Positions 25,845 through 34,678 of a stretch of 64,000 nt of DNA are shown here, piece after piece. Location of the stretch: contig OY282361.1 in assembly GCA_958295645.1 (NCBI GenBank), positions 2,012,501-2,076,500 on the forward strand, in the 5' to 3' direction. This DNA comes from Longimicrobiales bacterium. GTDB lineage: Bacteria; Gemmatimonadota; Gemmatimonadetes; Longimicrobiales; Gaopeijiaceae. Numbering within the stretch: position 1 is the first letter of the stretch; the number at the start of each line of letters is the position of its first letter. The notes under the pieces are model-generated. The model worked only from the letters and a program-made list of their open reading frames with translations, did no database searches and was not told the origin of the DNA. Both the position numbers and the translations under genes were made by a program.

Positions 25845-26486
25845 TCAGCCCTCGCGAACCGCCACCAACACCTCTTCGTCGCCAACGAGCGGCCTGCAGC
25901 CGACCGCCGACATGCGGCCCAAGGCATCCGCCGACGCCTTGGCCACGATCCGGCCACCCTGGGCCAGCACCCGGGCCGACTCGCGCCACACGCCCGCTTC
26001 GCCCACGCCCGCTTCGCCAGCCCCCGCGACGACCACTCCGCGCACACTCCCGTCCCGGAACGGCAACGCCGGCCCCACCGCCATGGCGCTCACCCCATCG
26101 GAGGCGAAGCCGCGCGCCTGCCAGCCCGTCACCACCACCTCCACGCTGGGAACAATCTCGGCCAGCCCCACCACATCGCGCTCCCCTCCGTCCCAGACCA
26201 CCACGATTCCCGGCCCGTCCGTCACGCCCAGCCCGGCTGCCGTCCGCAATGCCGTCCCCCCGGCACCCCCGTCCCGCGCCCCCTCCCCACGCGGCGGCGC
26301 CGCACTGCGCGGTTGCGGCCGCATGTCGCCAAACCCGTCCTCCACCAGAAAGCTGTCCCGGCAGTTCGCGCAACCGAACTCGCCCTGCCGCACGCGGCGA
26401 TCCACGACCTCCCGCGCCACGAGCACCAATCCGAACGGAGGACCGCAACGCGGACAGACCATGTAGTCGGTCAGCAGGACGTTCAC
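25845..26486 (-). CDS. Zinc-ribbon (Trm112-like) protein with degenerate methyltransferase-like region
   Basis: A 213-residue protein. The N-terminus is a Trm112-type zinc ribbon: YMVCPRCGPPFGLVLVA (CxxC near residues 10-13) and FGCANCRDSFLVEDGF (CxxC near 38-41). The rest (VVWDGGERDVVGLAEI, then ALPFRDGSVRGVVV and ESARVLAQGGRIVAKA) follows the strand order of a class I methyltransferase, but the glycine-rich SAM motif is not clear. Function is unknown. Its GTG start overlaps the queD stop by four bases (GTGA), so translation is coupled. It is co-oriented with rplS, about 180 bases downstream. Confidence 0.72.
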   Translation of the reverse strand: MNVLLTDYMVCPRCGPPFGLVLVAREVVDRRVRQGEFGCANCRDSFLVEDGFGDMRPQPRSAAPPRGEGARDGGAGGTALRTAAGLGVTDGPGIVVVWDGGERDVVGLAEIVPSVEVVVTGWQARGFASDGVSAMAVGPALPFRDGSVRGVVVAGAGEAGVGEAGVWRESARVLAQGGRIVAKASADALGRMSAVGCRPLVGDEEVLVAVREG

Positions 26487-26905
26487 CCGTCCGGCCCCGA
26501 GTACTCGACCCAGTGACGCGGGGTCTCCCAGAGCACCAGCTTGTCCAGGGCGGCGGGCGGCGGAACGTGCGGGGCGAGCCGGTCCCAGATGCGCATCACC
26601 AGGTTCTCGGTGGACGGCAGGACGCCTTCGAGCCAGGGCACGTCCAGATTCAGGTTGCGGTGATCGAGGTCGGCGACCACCTCGCGCTCGACGAGGGCCT
26701 TGAGTTCCTTCAGGTCCATCACGTAACCCGAGCCGGGGTCCGGGGGGCCGGAGACGGTGACGTCGAGTTCGTAGTTGTGGCCGTGCCAGTTCGGGTTCGC
26801 GCAGTCGCCGAACGTGCGCTGGTTTCGCGCCTCGCTCCAGTCGGGGCGCGCTAGGCGGTGCGCGGCGGAGAAATGCAGCCGGCGTGTGATCTTGACGTTT
26901 GGCAT
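26483..26905 (-). CDS. queD: 6-pyruvoyltetrahydropterin synthase / 6-carboxytetrahydropterin synthase family
   Basis: A 140-residue zinc enzyme converting dihydroneopterin triphosphate; in most bacteria the product is the queuosine precursor 6-carboxytetrahydropterin. Zinc ligands are the His in LHFSAAHRLA (about residue 14) and the pair in NPNWHGHNYEL (about 40-50), with the catalytic Cys just before (FGDCANPNW). DLDHRNLNLDVPWL and STENLVMRIWDRL complete the pattern. ATG 26905 (MPNVKITRRLHFSAAHRL) is the true start; upstream in-frame codons have no similarity. No other queuosine gene is in the window, so pterin synthesis is an alternative role. Confidence 0.9.
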   Translation of the reverse strand: MPNVKITRRLHFSAAHRLARPDWSEARNQRTFGDCANPNWHGHNYELDVTVSGPPDPGSGYVMDLKELKALVEREVVADLDHRNLNLDVPWLEGVLPSTENLVMRIWDRLAPHVPPPAALDKLVLWETPRHWVEYSGPDG

Positions 26906-27257
26906 GACTCCAAAAGTAAGAGCCGACGCCCCGCAAAGGGACGCCGGCTCAGGGAGCGCCGAACGGCGTGTTTGAAGCCCGGGTGCAATCTTTGGCACCG
27001 CCCCCGGCCTTGTTCGCCGTCCCCGTCCAGGGGGCGTGACGTCCGGCGCGGGAAGCGGTCCCGGCTCTTCCAGTGTTGGCTCAAATAGCGGTCCGTCCAG
27101 CACTCGACTTCAATATGGGCACCCCTTCCGGGCTTGGCAAGCGAGAGGCCCTCCCGGGCTGTTCGAAGCGGCCCGGTATTGGCGGCAGAGGGGCGAGCCG
27201 CGGCGAGTTGCGGTAGCTTGGCCGCATGTCCCCACGGTCTCCCCTGCCGCCCTCCCG
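26906..27257. other. Divergent intergenic region, about 350 bases
   Basis: This lies between queD (minus) and the methyltransferase (plus). Open frames run through it on the plus strand in front of the methyltransferase, but they have no family resemblance. It should contain promoters for both transcription units. No repeat, RNA gene or clear terminator was seen. Confidence 0.5.
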
Positions 27258-28184
27258 GTGAGCCGGTCCTCCGCTTCGGCGGTTCTTCGGCAGATCCTGA
27301 AGCGCGCCCTGCTGCCGCACCACGTCCTCCGGTGGATCAAGCGCCGCCGCCGACACCGCGCGACGCCCACCGTGGCCGGCAACGCGCAGCTGCAGCTCTA
27401 CAGCCGGATGCTGCCGGGCGACTTCCTCCACTACGGCTACTTCGAGGATCCCGACACGCCGGCCGAGGCCGTCAGCTTCGGGACTCTCCACGAGGCCCAG
27501 CTTCGCTACGCCGAGAAGCTCCTGGAGATGGTGGGCTCCCCGGGCGCCCCGGTGCTGGACGCAGGCTCGGGCATGGGAGGGATGCTGGGGATGCTTCGCG
27601 CGGCCGGACACGAGGCGACCGGCCTCACGCCCGACGGCTTCCAAGTGGAGCACATCCGGCGGACGTACCCGGAGGTGAAGGTCCTCCACTGCCGCTTCGA
27701 GGATATGCCCGTCTCGGATCACCGAGGCCGGTTCGGCGCCGTCGTTCACTCGGAGTCCCTTCAGTACATGGACTCGTCCCGGGCCCTCGAGGTGGTTTGC
27801 GACGTGCTCGCGCCGGGCGGCCTCTGGATCGTCGCCGACTACTTTCGCCGGGCGGAGGGCGGGGAGCGCTCCGGCTGGCGGCTGGCGGCGTTTCGGCAGC
27901 GCGTCGCCAGCGCGGGATTCGAGGTCGTTCACGAACGCGACGTCACGGCCAACGTCCTGCCGACGCTGCGGTTCGCGGAGCTCCTGGGGCAGAGGCTGGG
28001 CCTGCCGCTGTTGGACTTCGCACGCGCGAAGCTCCTGGCGAAGAATCCCGCGCTGCACTATATCTTGGCAGATGCGGCCGCGCAGGTTCGGGAAGTCGCG
28101 GCCGACGCCCTGAAGGTCGTGAACCCCGAGGAATTCGCCGCGAAGAAGCGGTACCTGATTCTGTCGATGCGCAGGCGGGGCTGA
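27258..28184 (+). CDS. SAM-dependent methyltransferase
   Basis: A class I methyltransferase of about 308 residues, resembling small-molecule C- or O-methyltransferases. The N-terminus has a basic patch (KRRRRHRATP). Then comes LQLYSRMLPGDFLHYGYFEDP (about 39-59), the SAM motif I VLDAGSGMGGMLGMLRAAG (about 97-115), FEDMPVSD, FGAVVHSESLQYM, LAPGGLWIVADYF (about 185-197), and a C-terminal cap. The start is uncertain; GTG 27258 is preferred because similarity starts soon after and the upstream frame is not coding-like. The amidohydrolase starts 21 bases downstream; no natural-product genes are nearby to suggest a substrate. Confidence 0.8.
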   Translation: MSRSSASAVLRQILKRALLPHHVLRWIKRRRRHRATPTVAGNAQLQLYSRMLPGDFLHYGYFEDPDTPAEAVSFGTLHEAQLRYAEKLLEMVGSPGAPVLDAGSGMGGMLGMLRAAGHEATGLTPDGFQVEHIRRTYPEVKVLHCRFEDMPVSDHRGRFGAVVHSESLQYMDSSRALEVVCDVLAPGGLWIVADYFRRAEGGERSGWRLAAFRQRVASAGFEVVHERDVTANVLPTLRFAELLGQRLGLPLLDFARAKLLAKNPALHYILADAAAQVREVAADALKVVNPEEFAAKKRYLILSMRRRG

Positions 28185-28205
28185 TCGAAAAAGGAGGAGG
28201 CCGAA

Positions 28206-29333
28206 GTGTCGAGGACTTGGCGGACGGCAATGCTCGTTTGGGCCGTGGGGATGGCGTCCTGGGGCGTTGCCGAGCCCATGCGCGCCCAAGACGTGACGAT
28301 TCCGGAGTACGAGCCGAGGAGCACGCTGGTGGCACCCGAGAACCCGGTGGCGCGGGCCCGCTTTCCGTTCGTGGACGTCCACGGCCACCAGCGCGCGCGG
28401 AGCATGTCGCCCGCCGACGTGGACCGTCTGGTGGCGGAGATGGACGAGCTCAACATGGCGGTCATGGTGAACCTGTCGGGCGGCAGCGGGACGGCTTTGG
28501 CGGAGGGGCTGGCCAAGATGGCCGGACGCCATCCGGGCCGGTTCGTCTTCTTCGCCAACACGAGGTTCGAGGGCGTGGGCGAGACCGGCTGGGGCGACCG
28601 AGCGGCGGCGCGCTTGGCCGAGGACGTGGCCGCCGGAGCCGTGGGCCTCAAGATCTTCAAGGGCTTGGGAATGTCTTATCGGGACACGGACGGAGAGCGC
28701 ATTCCCGTGAACGACCCCCGGCTGGCCCCCCTGTGGGACAAGGCCGGCGAGCTGGGCGTGCCCGTCCTCATCCACTCCGCGGACCCCGCCGAATTCTGGC
28801 AGCCGCACGACCGCTTCAACGAGCGCTGGCTCGAACTCCGGCTCCGCCCCCGGCGCATTCGCCCGCCCGGCGACTACCCTCCCTTCGAGCAGATCATCCA
28901 AGAGCAGCACGACCTCTTCCGCGCCCATCCGGGCACCAACTTCATCGCGGCCCATCTGGGCTGGCTGGGCAACGACCTGGCTCGCCTGGGCACGTTGCTC
29001 GACGAGATGCCCAACATGTACGTAGGACTCGGCGCCGTCGTCTACGAACTCGGACGACAACCCCGCTTCGCGCGCGAGTGGCTGGTCCAATACCAGGACC
29101 GCGTGCTCATGGGCAAGGACTCCTACAACCAGGAAGAGTTCCACACCTACTTCCGCGTCTTCGAGACGGCCGACGATTACTTCGACTACTACCGCCGCTA
29201 CCACGCCTTCTGGCAGATGTACGGCCTAGACCTCCCCGACGAAGTCTTGCGGAAGATCTATTACGAGAACGCGCTTAAGATCGTCCCGGGGATCGATCCG
29301 GCGTTGTTTGCGGAGGGAGGGAGTGAAGGATGA
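28206..29333 (+). CDS. Exported amidohydrolase (amidohydrolase_2 family)
   Basis: A 375-residue TIM-barrel hydrolase with a signal peptide (LVWAVGMASWGVAEPMRAQ, about residues 10-28). The first metal motif is FPFVDVHGHQ (about 55-64), where the usual HxH is HGHQ with the first His at about 61. Then come VGLKIFKGLGM with the Lys typical of the barrel, VPVLIHSADPAEFW, NFIAAHLGWLGNDL, and the late Asp in LMGKDSYNQ. GTG 28206 follows the methyltransferase by 21 bases and has AAAAGGAGG upstream, a strong binding site. Its stop overlaps the next small gene (ATGA). Confidence 0.86.
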   Translation: MSRTWRTAMLVWAVGMASWGVAEPMRAQDVTIPEYEPRSTLVAPENPVARARFPFVDVHGHQRARSMSPADVDRLVAEMDELNMAVMVNLSGGSGTALAEGLAKMAGRHPGRFVFFANTRFEGVGETGWGDRAAARLAEDVAAGAVGLKIFKGLGMSYRDTDGERIPVNDPRLAPLWDKAGELGVPVLIHSADPAEFWQPHDRFNERWLELRLRPRRIRPPGDYPPFEQIIQEQHDLFRAHPGTNFIAAHLGWLGNDLARLGTLLDEMPNMYVGLGAVVYELGRQPRFAREWLVQYQDRVLMGKDSYNQEEFHTYFRVFETADDYFDYYRRYHAFWQMYGLDLPDEVLRKIYYENALKIVPGIDPALFAEGGSEG

Positions 29334-29701
29334 GCAAGCGGCCAATGCTGTCGCCGGAGGAGCCGTTCGTGGGCGGTTCGGAGACTAACGACTGGTACGA
29401 GCTAACGCCGCCGCGAAGGACTGCCGACATCTACGTCTTCTCGCTGTTGCGCCGCCCGGACGGGAGAGATCGTCGCGCTCCGAAGCAGCACAAACCCAAT
29501 CCGCTGGACTTGGGCCACTGGAAGTTCAGCGTGCTGGACACGGCGACGCTGGATCGCGAGCGGCCGGACCAGAAAGGGATCGCATTCAATCCGCTGATGA
29601 AAATCGTCCAGGGATCAGCGCACGGCAGCGCGGGCATCCGGTACGGCGATCTCAAGGCGGCGGTGGACCGGCTTGTCGAGGCGTTGCCGTCGTCCAGCTG
29701 A
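29330..29701 (+). CDS. Hypothetical protein, 123 residues
   Basis: A small soluble protein starting at the ATGA overlap with the amidohydrolase stop. It contains NDWYELTPPRRTADIYVFSLL and DLGHWKFSVLDTATLDRERP followed by QKGIAFNPL. A pattern of this kind (conserved Trp, then V-L-T, then QK-hydrophobic) is found in short uncharacterised proteins and at the C-terminus of some nuclease-like proteins, so this may be a fragment of something longer. No catalytic motif can be named. It is the last plus-strand gene before the defence-type island. Confidence 0.5.
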   Translation: MSKRPMLSPEEPFVGGSETNDWYELTPPRRTADIYVFSLLRRPDGRDRRAPKQHKPNPLDLGHWKFSVLDTATLDRERPDQKGIAFNPLMKIVQGSAHGSAGIRYGDLKAAVDRLVEALPSSS

Positions 29702-29829
29702 CGAGAACGGCCGCTTGGGCGCGTCCGACCTCGACGTGCAATGTCGTCGGCCGTGGCCCCACCCCCTCAGCGAATCGCCTCGAGACTTGGCGTCGTTGCG
29801 AGTCCACGAGCGCAACGGCGTTGGCAAGT

Positions 29830-31011
29830 CTAATGGCGATTGATGGCGTCGAAGTCGATTTCCACGATGAGGGCATCGGCCTCCGAGTCGTGCTCGAAGC
29901 GTATGAACCCGTGCTGGGCTAGCCGTTCAAGCTCGCGCAAGAAGGTGCGGCGGGTAACGCGGCGGTAGACCTCTAGCACAAAGGGCGACTTCAGCAACTC
30001 CAACAGCGGGACGCGTCGCGAAGGCTCGTCGGCGAACGGATCCTCGGGCCCGGTTTCTTCGAGCAGTAGAAGGAGCAGGCTGTATTCTCGTTCGTTGAGG
30101 AGCTTGCGGCGCTTCCCAACTTTGGTACTTAGCGCCTTCGTCATCATGTCGCGGTAGACCACGCGGTTGAGCTTGGTCTGGATGAAGTTGTTGATGCCGC
30201 GGAGTTCGCTGGCGAAGCCCTCGAGACCGAACTTCACGAATGGCGTCACGTCGAACGGATAACACCGCCGACACTTCTGCAGGAGCAGCTTGTACTTGTC
30301 GCCGTGACGATAGAAGAAGTTGGACAGGCCGTAGAAGCCGTGGACGTTGTACTCGCCTTCGTAGAGGACGGCGGCCTCCACCAGCCTCGCGACCCGGCCG
30401 TTTCCGTCGCCGAACGGGTGGATGGTGACCAGGAAGAAGTGGGCGAGAAGAGCGCGCACGACCGGGTGTTCCTCGCGCGTCCGGCGGGAGTGGACGAAGG
30501 CGACGAACTCGCCCGTCAGCCGCTCGACCCAGGAATGCGGGGCGCCGCGGTGGACGCCGCCGAGCGCCTCCGTGCCGACCTTCACGTCGTGAGTTCGGAG
30601 ACGGCCCGGCAGGTTGTGGACTTCGTCGGAGCCCGTCGTCATCAATCTGTGCATGTCGAGGATGTCGCCAGTGGTCACCGGTGGCTGTCCGGGGCCGAAC
30701 CTGGACCTGATCCGCTCCTGGGCCACTCCGGCGTTGCGGACGGCGATCTCGTCCAGGGTTCCAGCCGCGCCGACGTCCTCGTCGTCCAAGACTTGAGCCA
30801 CCTGATCCTCGGAGAGCGGGTTGCCCTCGAGCCCGGTGGTGCCCCGTATCGCCCGTATGCGGTTCAGCCGGTCGAGCCGATCCCGCCAGTGCGACGGAAG
30901 GACGAGGTTGCGCGCGGCCTCCCGATACCCCTCGATCTGCACCAGTCGCTGAAGAAGCCTCCGGTCGTTCAGGTCGAGGCGGTATTCGAATCCGAAACGA
31001 TTCCATTCCAT
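29830..31011 (-). CDS. Fic-domain protein with N-terminal inhibitory motif
   Basis: A 393-residue Fic protein, which typically transfers AMP to target proteins. The catalytic loop is HPFGDGNGRVAR (about residues 198-209), a complete HPFxxGNGR motif. Before it is the autoinhibitory helix motif IRGTTGLEGNPLSEDQV (about 53-69) of the (S/T)xxxE(G/N) class, so activity is probably self-restrained. The last 100 residues form a winged-helix region (PLLELLKSPFVLEVYRRVTRR). ATG 31011 has AAGGAG seven bases upstream, so the longer in-frame start at 31047 is not used here. It is the last gene of the island operon, 88 bases after the helicase. Confidence 0.92.
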   Translation of the reverse strand: MEWNRFGFEYRLDLNDRRLLQRLVQIEGYREAARNLVLPSHWRDRLDRLNRIRAIRGTTGLEGNPLSEDQVAQVLDDEDVGAAGTLDEIAVRNAGVAQERIRSRFGPGQPPVTTGDILDMHRLMTTGSDEVHNLPGRLRTHDVKVGTEALGGVHRGAPHSWVERLTGEFVAFVHSRRTREEHPVVRALLAHFFLVTIHPFGDGNGRVARLVEAAVLYEGEYNVHGFYGLSNFFYRHGDKYKLLLQKCRRCYPFDVTPFVKFGLEGFASELRGINNFIQTKLNRVVYRDMMTKALSTKVGKRRKLLNEREYSLLLLLLEETGPEDPFADEPSRRVPLLELLKSPFVLEVYRRVTRRTFLRELERLAQHGFIRFEHDSEADALIVEIDFDAINRH

Positions 31012-31034
31012 CGGTGGCTCCTTATTTGGCAGAA

Positions 31035-31116
31035 TACTTGGCGACATAAGATACTACTATCAAACATTTTACGAAAGCAGGTCATCGTTTCGTGACTCGT
31101 TACTTGACGACATAAG
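31035..31116 (-). repeat. Pair of 16-bp direct repeats around the helicase stop
   Basis: On the plus strand tacttggcgacataag (31035-31050) recurs as tacttgacgacataag (31101-31116), 15 of 16 identical, 66 bp apart. The second copy contains the helicase stop codon; the first lies in the AT-richer leader of fic. This could be a duplicated 3' end left by an insertion, or a pair of regulator sites. Confidence 0.6.
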
Positions 31117-34100
31117 TGACCGGCGTGGAGACCGTATCCGCCTCGGTCTCGATCCCCATCCAGCAGATCAGCTCCACCTCAGTCGGCTCGATGACCGGCA
31201 ACACCGGAGGTGGCCGCAGAGGCTCCAGCCCCGTGGCTAGGACTCGGTCGATCAGATAGTGCGACAAGGCGGATCCGCGAGGCTTCCCGGACGGATCGGC
31301 CTCCGGTTGCTCGCCCGAGCCAAACCACCGCCGCAACATCATCTCCTCGCGTCGGGGCCAGGGAGATTCCAGCACTTCCAGGGCGCGTCGAACACGCTCC
31401 TCGGGCAGGCCGGGGGGCGGGTTGTCCCGGATGAAGTCTGCCACCCGCCGGTTCAGCGGACGAAGCCTGGGCTGGAGGTTTGCGGGGTCGGTCTCGCGCA
31501 TCCAGCGTTCCCAGACGTCCTGGCGGGCGACTTCCCAGAAGTCGTAGGCCCGCTCTTGCACGACCGGAGGAAACCAAGTTGGCGTGTTCTCTTCGCACTC
31601 GACGAGACGCAGGCAGGCCCCGACCTCGACCTCGATGGAGGCCGAGAGATCCGGCGTCCAGTCGGCGGTGGCGGAAACGAAGCGCAGGTACGTTCGCTCC
31701 AGCTTCGTTCCATGACCGACGACAGCGCAGAAGAAAATGCCCCGGCGCCGCCCCTTGACCATCCCGGAACCAGTCTTCCACGGCATCGTCACAATCCGGT
31801 CGCGGCCTGTCTGAAGCGCCTTGCGCAACGTCTGGCGGTACTCCTCGCCGGTCTGGGCCGCTCCGGCAGTCCCGCCACGCTCGAACAGCGAGGCGTCCTC
31901 GCGCAACAGCTTCTCGATCTCCTCGCGAGTCTCCGTGAATACCTGGCTGCCGTGCGCCGCTCCCTCGATTGGCGCCGCCACGCCTACGCTCGCCGCCGCC
32001 ATCGCCAGCTTCGCGAGGATGCGCTGTTCCAGGTTCAGCAACCGGTCAAGCCGATCCACCGGGAAGATCGTTCGCAAGAAGACGCGACGGTGCGGGCTGC
32101 CGATCCGGTCGATGCGGCCATGGCGCTGAACGAGGCGCATGGGGTTCCACGGCATGTCGAAGTTGACGACATGGCGGCACTGCTGGAGGTTGACGCCCTC
32201 TGCCAGCACGTCGGTGGACACCAGAATGTCGAAGCGGTCCGCCGTCGGCCCCGCGGGGGCGCCCATGGACACAGGCGCGAATCCCTGCACCGCCTGCAAA
32301 CGGGACTCGGCGCCGTCGCGATCCGCGCCCGTCACGGTCGCGACGCGCCCGCGGTACGGCTCCAGGGAGGGATGCTTCTCCACGGCGCCAGCCAAGTAGG
32401 CGCGTATCCATTCCACGGTGTCGGCATAGGACGAGAACACCAAGACTTTTCGCTTCTGCCGTTCGTCGCCAGCGTGGCTGGCCTGCTCTTCCGCCTGCTT
32501 GGCTATCGTCGCCAGAGCGTCGGCCAGCGCTTTCAGCTTGGGATCCCGCTCGGGCGTGATCTGGGCTGCGTCGTCGGCCATTTGCCGGAGGAGGTCGCGG
32601 TCCTGCACCACCCGTGGCCGAAGCCGGTCGACGTCGTAGAGGGCCACGTCCGACCGGAGCCGCCCGTCGGGGTCGTCGCCCGCCATTGCCAGCAAGTCTT
32701 CCAGTCCGGCCTCGTCGTCGGCCGAAAGCTCTTTCAGAAAGGCCGTGGTCACGACGTGTCCGGCGTCCAGAGCTTCGAGGAAGACGTCGTGCATGTCGGC
32801 CATGCGTTCGGCAGTTCTTCTGAAGGCGTACGCCGACGACTCGAACCGCTTCAGCAGGCTCGACCGCAACAACCCCACGAGAGCGCGGGATCGAGCGTCT
32901 TCCTCCGGGTCGCACCCGCCTAGCAGGTAGGTGCCGGGGGTGTAGCGAGCAAAGGAGACCGCGTCCTGGCCGTCGGGGTCGAGGGCCGCCTCGAGACGGT
33001 CGAAGAAGCCCGGCATGCGTTCGTCCAGGGCGTACCGAACCGTGACCGCGTGGGGCGCTGGGAATTCGATGCGGCGGGGGCGGCCGTCTGGGCCCGAGAA
33101 GGTGTCGCCGGCATAGTGCTTGCGGACGAACTCGCGGGTGCGCTTGACTGTGGTGGCGTCGATGATCGGGTACAGCAGATCCGGGCTCAGATTCGACGGA
33201 TCCTCGCGCATGGCGGCTTCGAACCGAGCTCGGATCGAGAGGATGCCCTGATTGGCTAGATGTGCGTCCTGTCGCAAGAAGAAGCGGATTAGGTGATAGA
33301 GGTCCCAAAGCGAGTTGTTGACCGGAGTCGCGGTAAGCAGCAACAAGTCGCGGCGGCGGCCGAAGAGGAGCCGCCTCATTATTGCCGCCCTCGTTGGCGT
33401 GTCCGGGTTCCGATAGTTGTGGGCTTCGTCTACGATGACCAACTGGTACTCGTCCAAAGGCCGTTGCAAGTGCTGGACGCCCGCCTGCCCACCGTCGTCT
33501 TGCCGCAGTTGCGCTTCGTTGGCCAATTGTTCGTACGACAGGCACTCGGCGAAGATCTGATACTGGGAAAGGAACTTCTTCCAGGTCGTATCGCGCAGTG
33601 CAGCCGGACAGATCAGCAAGACGCGTTGACGCCGGTCGCGATAGAGCTGAAGGATCTCGCCTGCGATGAACGTCTTCCCCAGTCCCACCTCGTCGGCGAC
33701 GATGGCGCCACCAGTAGTCTTGATCAGCCGCAGCGCACGCGCCACGCCGTGCTTCTGGAAGCTGGTGAGGGGCAGGTTCTCGTCTTCGTCGGCGTCCCTG
33801 TCCACTTCGTCGCCGTACAGCTGCCAGAGGACGCGGAGAAAGATTTCCCAGGGCGTCCGTGGCCGAAGCAGCTCTTCGAAGAGGTCGGCCAAGTCATAGG
33901 GCTCGGCCTCCTCCCAGAGATCGTCGAACCAACCTCTCGCCCGTTCGACTGTGGCGGGGTCGTGGCGGCCAAGGCTGAGCTCCAGGTTCGTCGTCAGACC
34001 GGCGGCGGTAAGGTTGGAGGATCCGGCAAGCACGCCCCTGGTCAGGACGTACGCTTTAGCGTGAAGAAACGCTTTCTCGTAGCGGCGAACTTCGATGTTG

Positions 34101-34528
34101 CCCGAGCGCAACGCCTTCGCCAGCGTAGCTAGATTCGATCGTCCGGCATAGGTGAACGGAAGACGGTCGCGCTCCCGCCGAAGTTCGACTGTCATCCGGG
34201 CTAGGCATTCACCGACGCAACGCCGGTCGAAAGCGATCTTCGGTTCGCCCAGCCGTCGTCGGCAAGGCGAGAGGCCCGCCGCCGCCAAGTCCACCCCCAG
34301 CAACAGGCGAACCATCGGGACAGCCGCCAATCCGTCCGCAATCCGGGCAAACCCGGCCGGGCTGAAGTAGGCGGTGGCGATACGGACTTCTCCGGGAACG
34401 CCTACGGTCGGCTCGCCCGCGAGCTCGGCGTCCGCCACGCCCAGCAACGAGCCCAGGGCGCTCGCAAGGGTGTTGCCGTTTCGGTTGTCGACGAAGCTTG
34501 GGAATCCGTCCGTCGCCGACTCGGACAT
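31100..34528 (-). CDS. PLD nuclease-like / SNF2 helicase fusion (defence-type)
   Basis: A 1142-residue protein. The N-terminus holds a phospholipase D-like domain with FLHAKAYVLTRGVLAGSSNL (HxK about residue 156, GSSN about 169), one HKD motif. A superfamily 2 helicase follows: Walker A ADEVGLGKTF (about 278-287), VIVDEAHNYRNP (DEAH about 367), LLLLTATPVNNS, then the second RecA domain with VLVFSSYADTVEWI, DILVSTDVLAEGVNLQQC and LVQRHGRIDRIGSP. About 330 uncharacterised residues end the protein. ATG 34528 is chosen; its A overlaps the stop of a decayed toxin remnant (TGATG). Similar SNF2 helicases pair with adenine methyltransferases in phage-defence systems such as DISARM (DrmD), but no DrmA, DrmB or DrmC gene is present here. 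Confidence 0.9.
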   Translation of the reverse strand: MSESATDGFPSFVDNRNGNTLASALGSLLGVADAELAGEPTVGVPGEVRIATAYFSPAGFARIADGLAAVPMVRLLLGVDLAAAGLSPCRRRLGEPKIAFDRRCVGECLARMTVELRRERDRLPFTYAGRSNLATLAKALRSGNIEVRRYEKAFLHAKAYVLTRGVLAGSSNLTAAGLTTNLELSLGRHDPATVERARGWFDDLWEEAEPYDLADLFEELLRPRTPWEIFLRVLWQLYGDEVDRDADEDENLPLTSFQKHGVARALRLIKTTGGAIVADEVGLGKTFIAGEILQLYRDRRQRVLLICPAALRDTTWKKFLSQYQIFAECLSYEQLANEAQLRQDDGGQAGVQHLQRPLDEYQLVIVDEAHNYRNPDTPTRAAIMRRLLFGRRRDLLLLTATPVNNSLWDLYHLIRFFLRQDAHLANQGILSIRARFEAAMREDPSNLSPDLLYPIIDATTVKRTREFVRKHYAGDTFSGPDGRPRRIEFPAPHAVTVRYALDERMPGFFDRLEAALDPDGQDAVSFARYTPGTYLLGGCDPEEDARSRALVGLLRSSLLKRFESSAYAFRRTAERMADMHDVFLEALDAGHVVTTAFLKELSADDEAGLEDLLAMAGDDPDGRLRSDVALYDVDRLRPRVVQDRDLLRQMADDAAQITPERDPKLKALADALATIAKQAEEQASHAGDERQKRKVLVFSSYADTVEWIRAYLAGAVEKHPSLEPYRGRVATVTGADRDGAESRLQAVQGFAPVSMGAPAGPTADRFDILVSTDVLAEGVNLQQCRHVVNFDMPWNPMRLVQRHGRIDRIGSPHRRVFLRTIFPVDRLDRLLNLEQRILAKLAMAAASVGVAAPIEGAAHGSQVFTETREEIEKLLREDASLFERGGTAGAAQTGEEYRQTLRKALQTGRDRIVTMPWKTGSGMVKGRRRGIFFCAVVGHGTKLERTYLRFVSATADWTPDLSASIEVEVGACLRLVECEENTPTWFPPVVQERAYDFWEVARQDVWERWMRETDPANLQPRLRPLNRRVADFIRDNPPPGLPEERVRRALEVLESPWPRREEMMLRRWFGSGEQPEADPSGKPRGSALSHYLIDRVLATGLEPLRPPPVLPVIEPTEVELICWMGIETEADTVSTPVTYVVK

Positions 34529-34678
34529 CACGCCTTGGGAAGCACGAACCGGGCTCCTTCGCGTTCGAGCATGTCGAAGGGGCCAAGCCAGTTGACGTCG
34601 AGGGCGTTGCATGCGTCCGGAAGCTTAATGGTCTTCTTCGATTGTGGAGACGTTGGCATCAAGCAAGTAGCCATTTGT
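34528..34678 (-). pseudogene. Remnant of a DUF4411 (PIN-like) toxin with internal deletion
   Basis: Directly after the ImmA/IrrE stop, the sequence reads TNGYLLDANVS in one frame (34678 to about 34645), the typical beginning of a DUF4411 PIN-like toxin (YLLDANVF). From about 34641 another frame reads SKKTIKLPDACNALDVNWLG, then PFDMLEREGARF, and stops at 34528. This resembles the DUF4411 C-terminus (KIPDVC..A...V....PFEMLR..G.RF). The roughly 110 residues in between are missing, out of frame. ImmA/IrrE-DUF4411 is a common gene pair, so the toxin appears to have been deleted while its partner survived. A 48-codon frame starting at ATG 34674 could still be translated. Confidence 0.6.
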
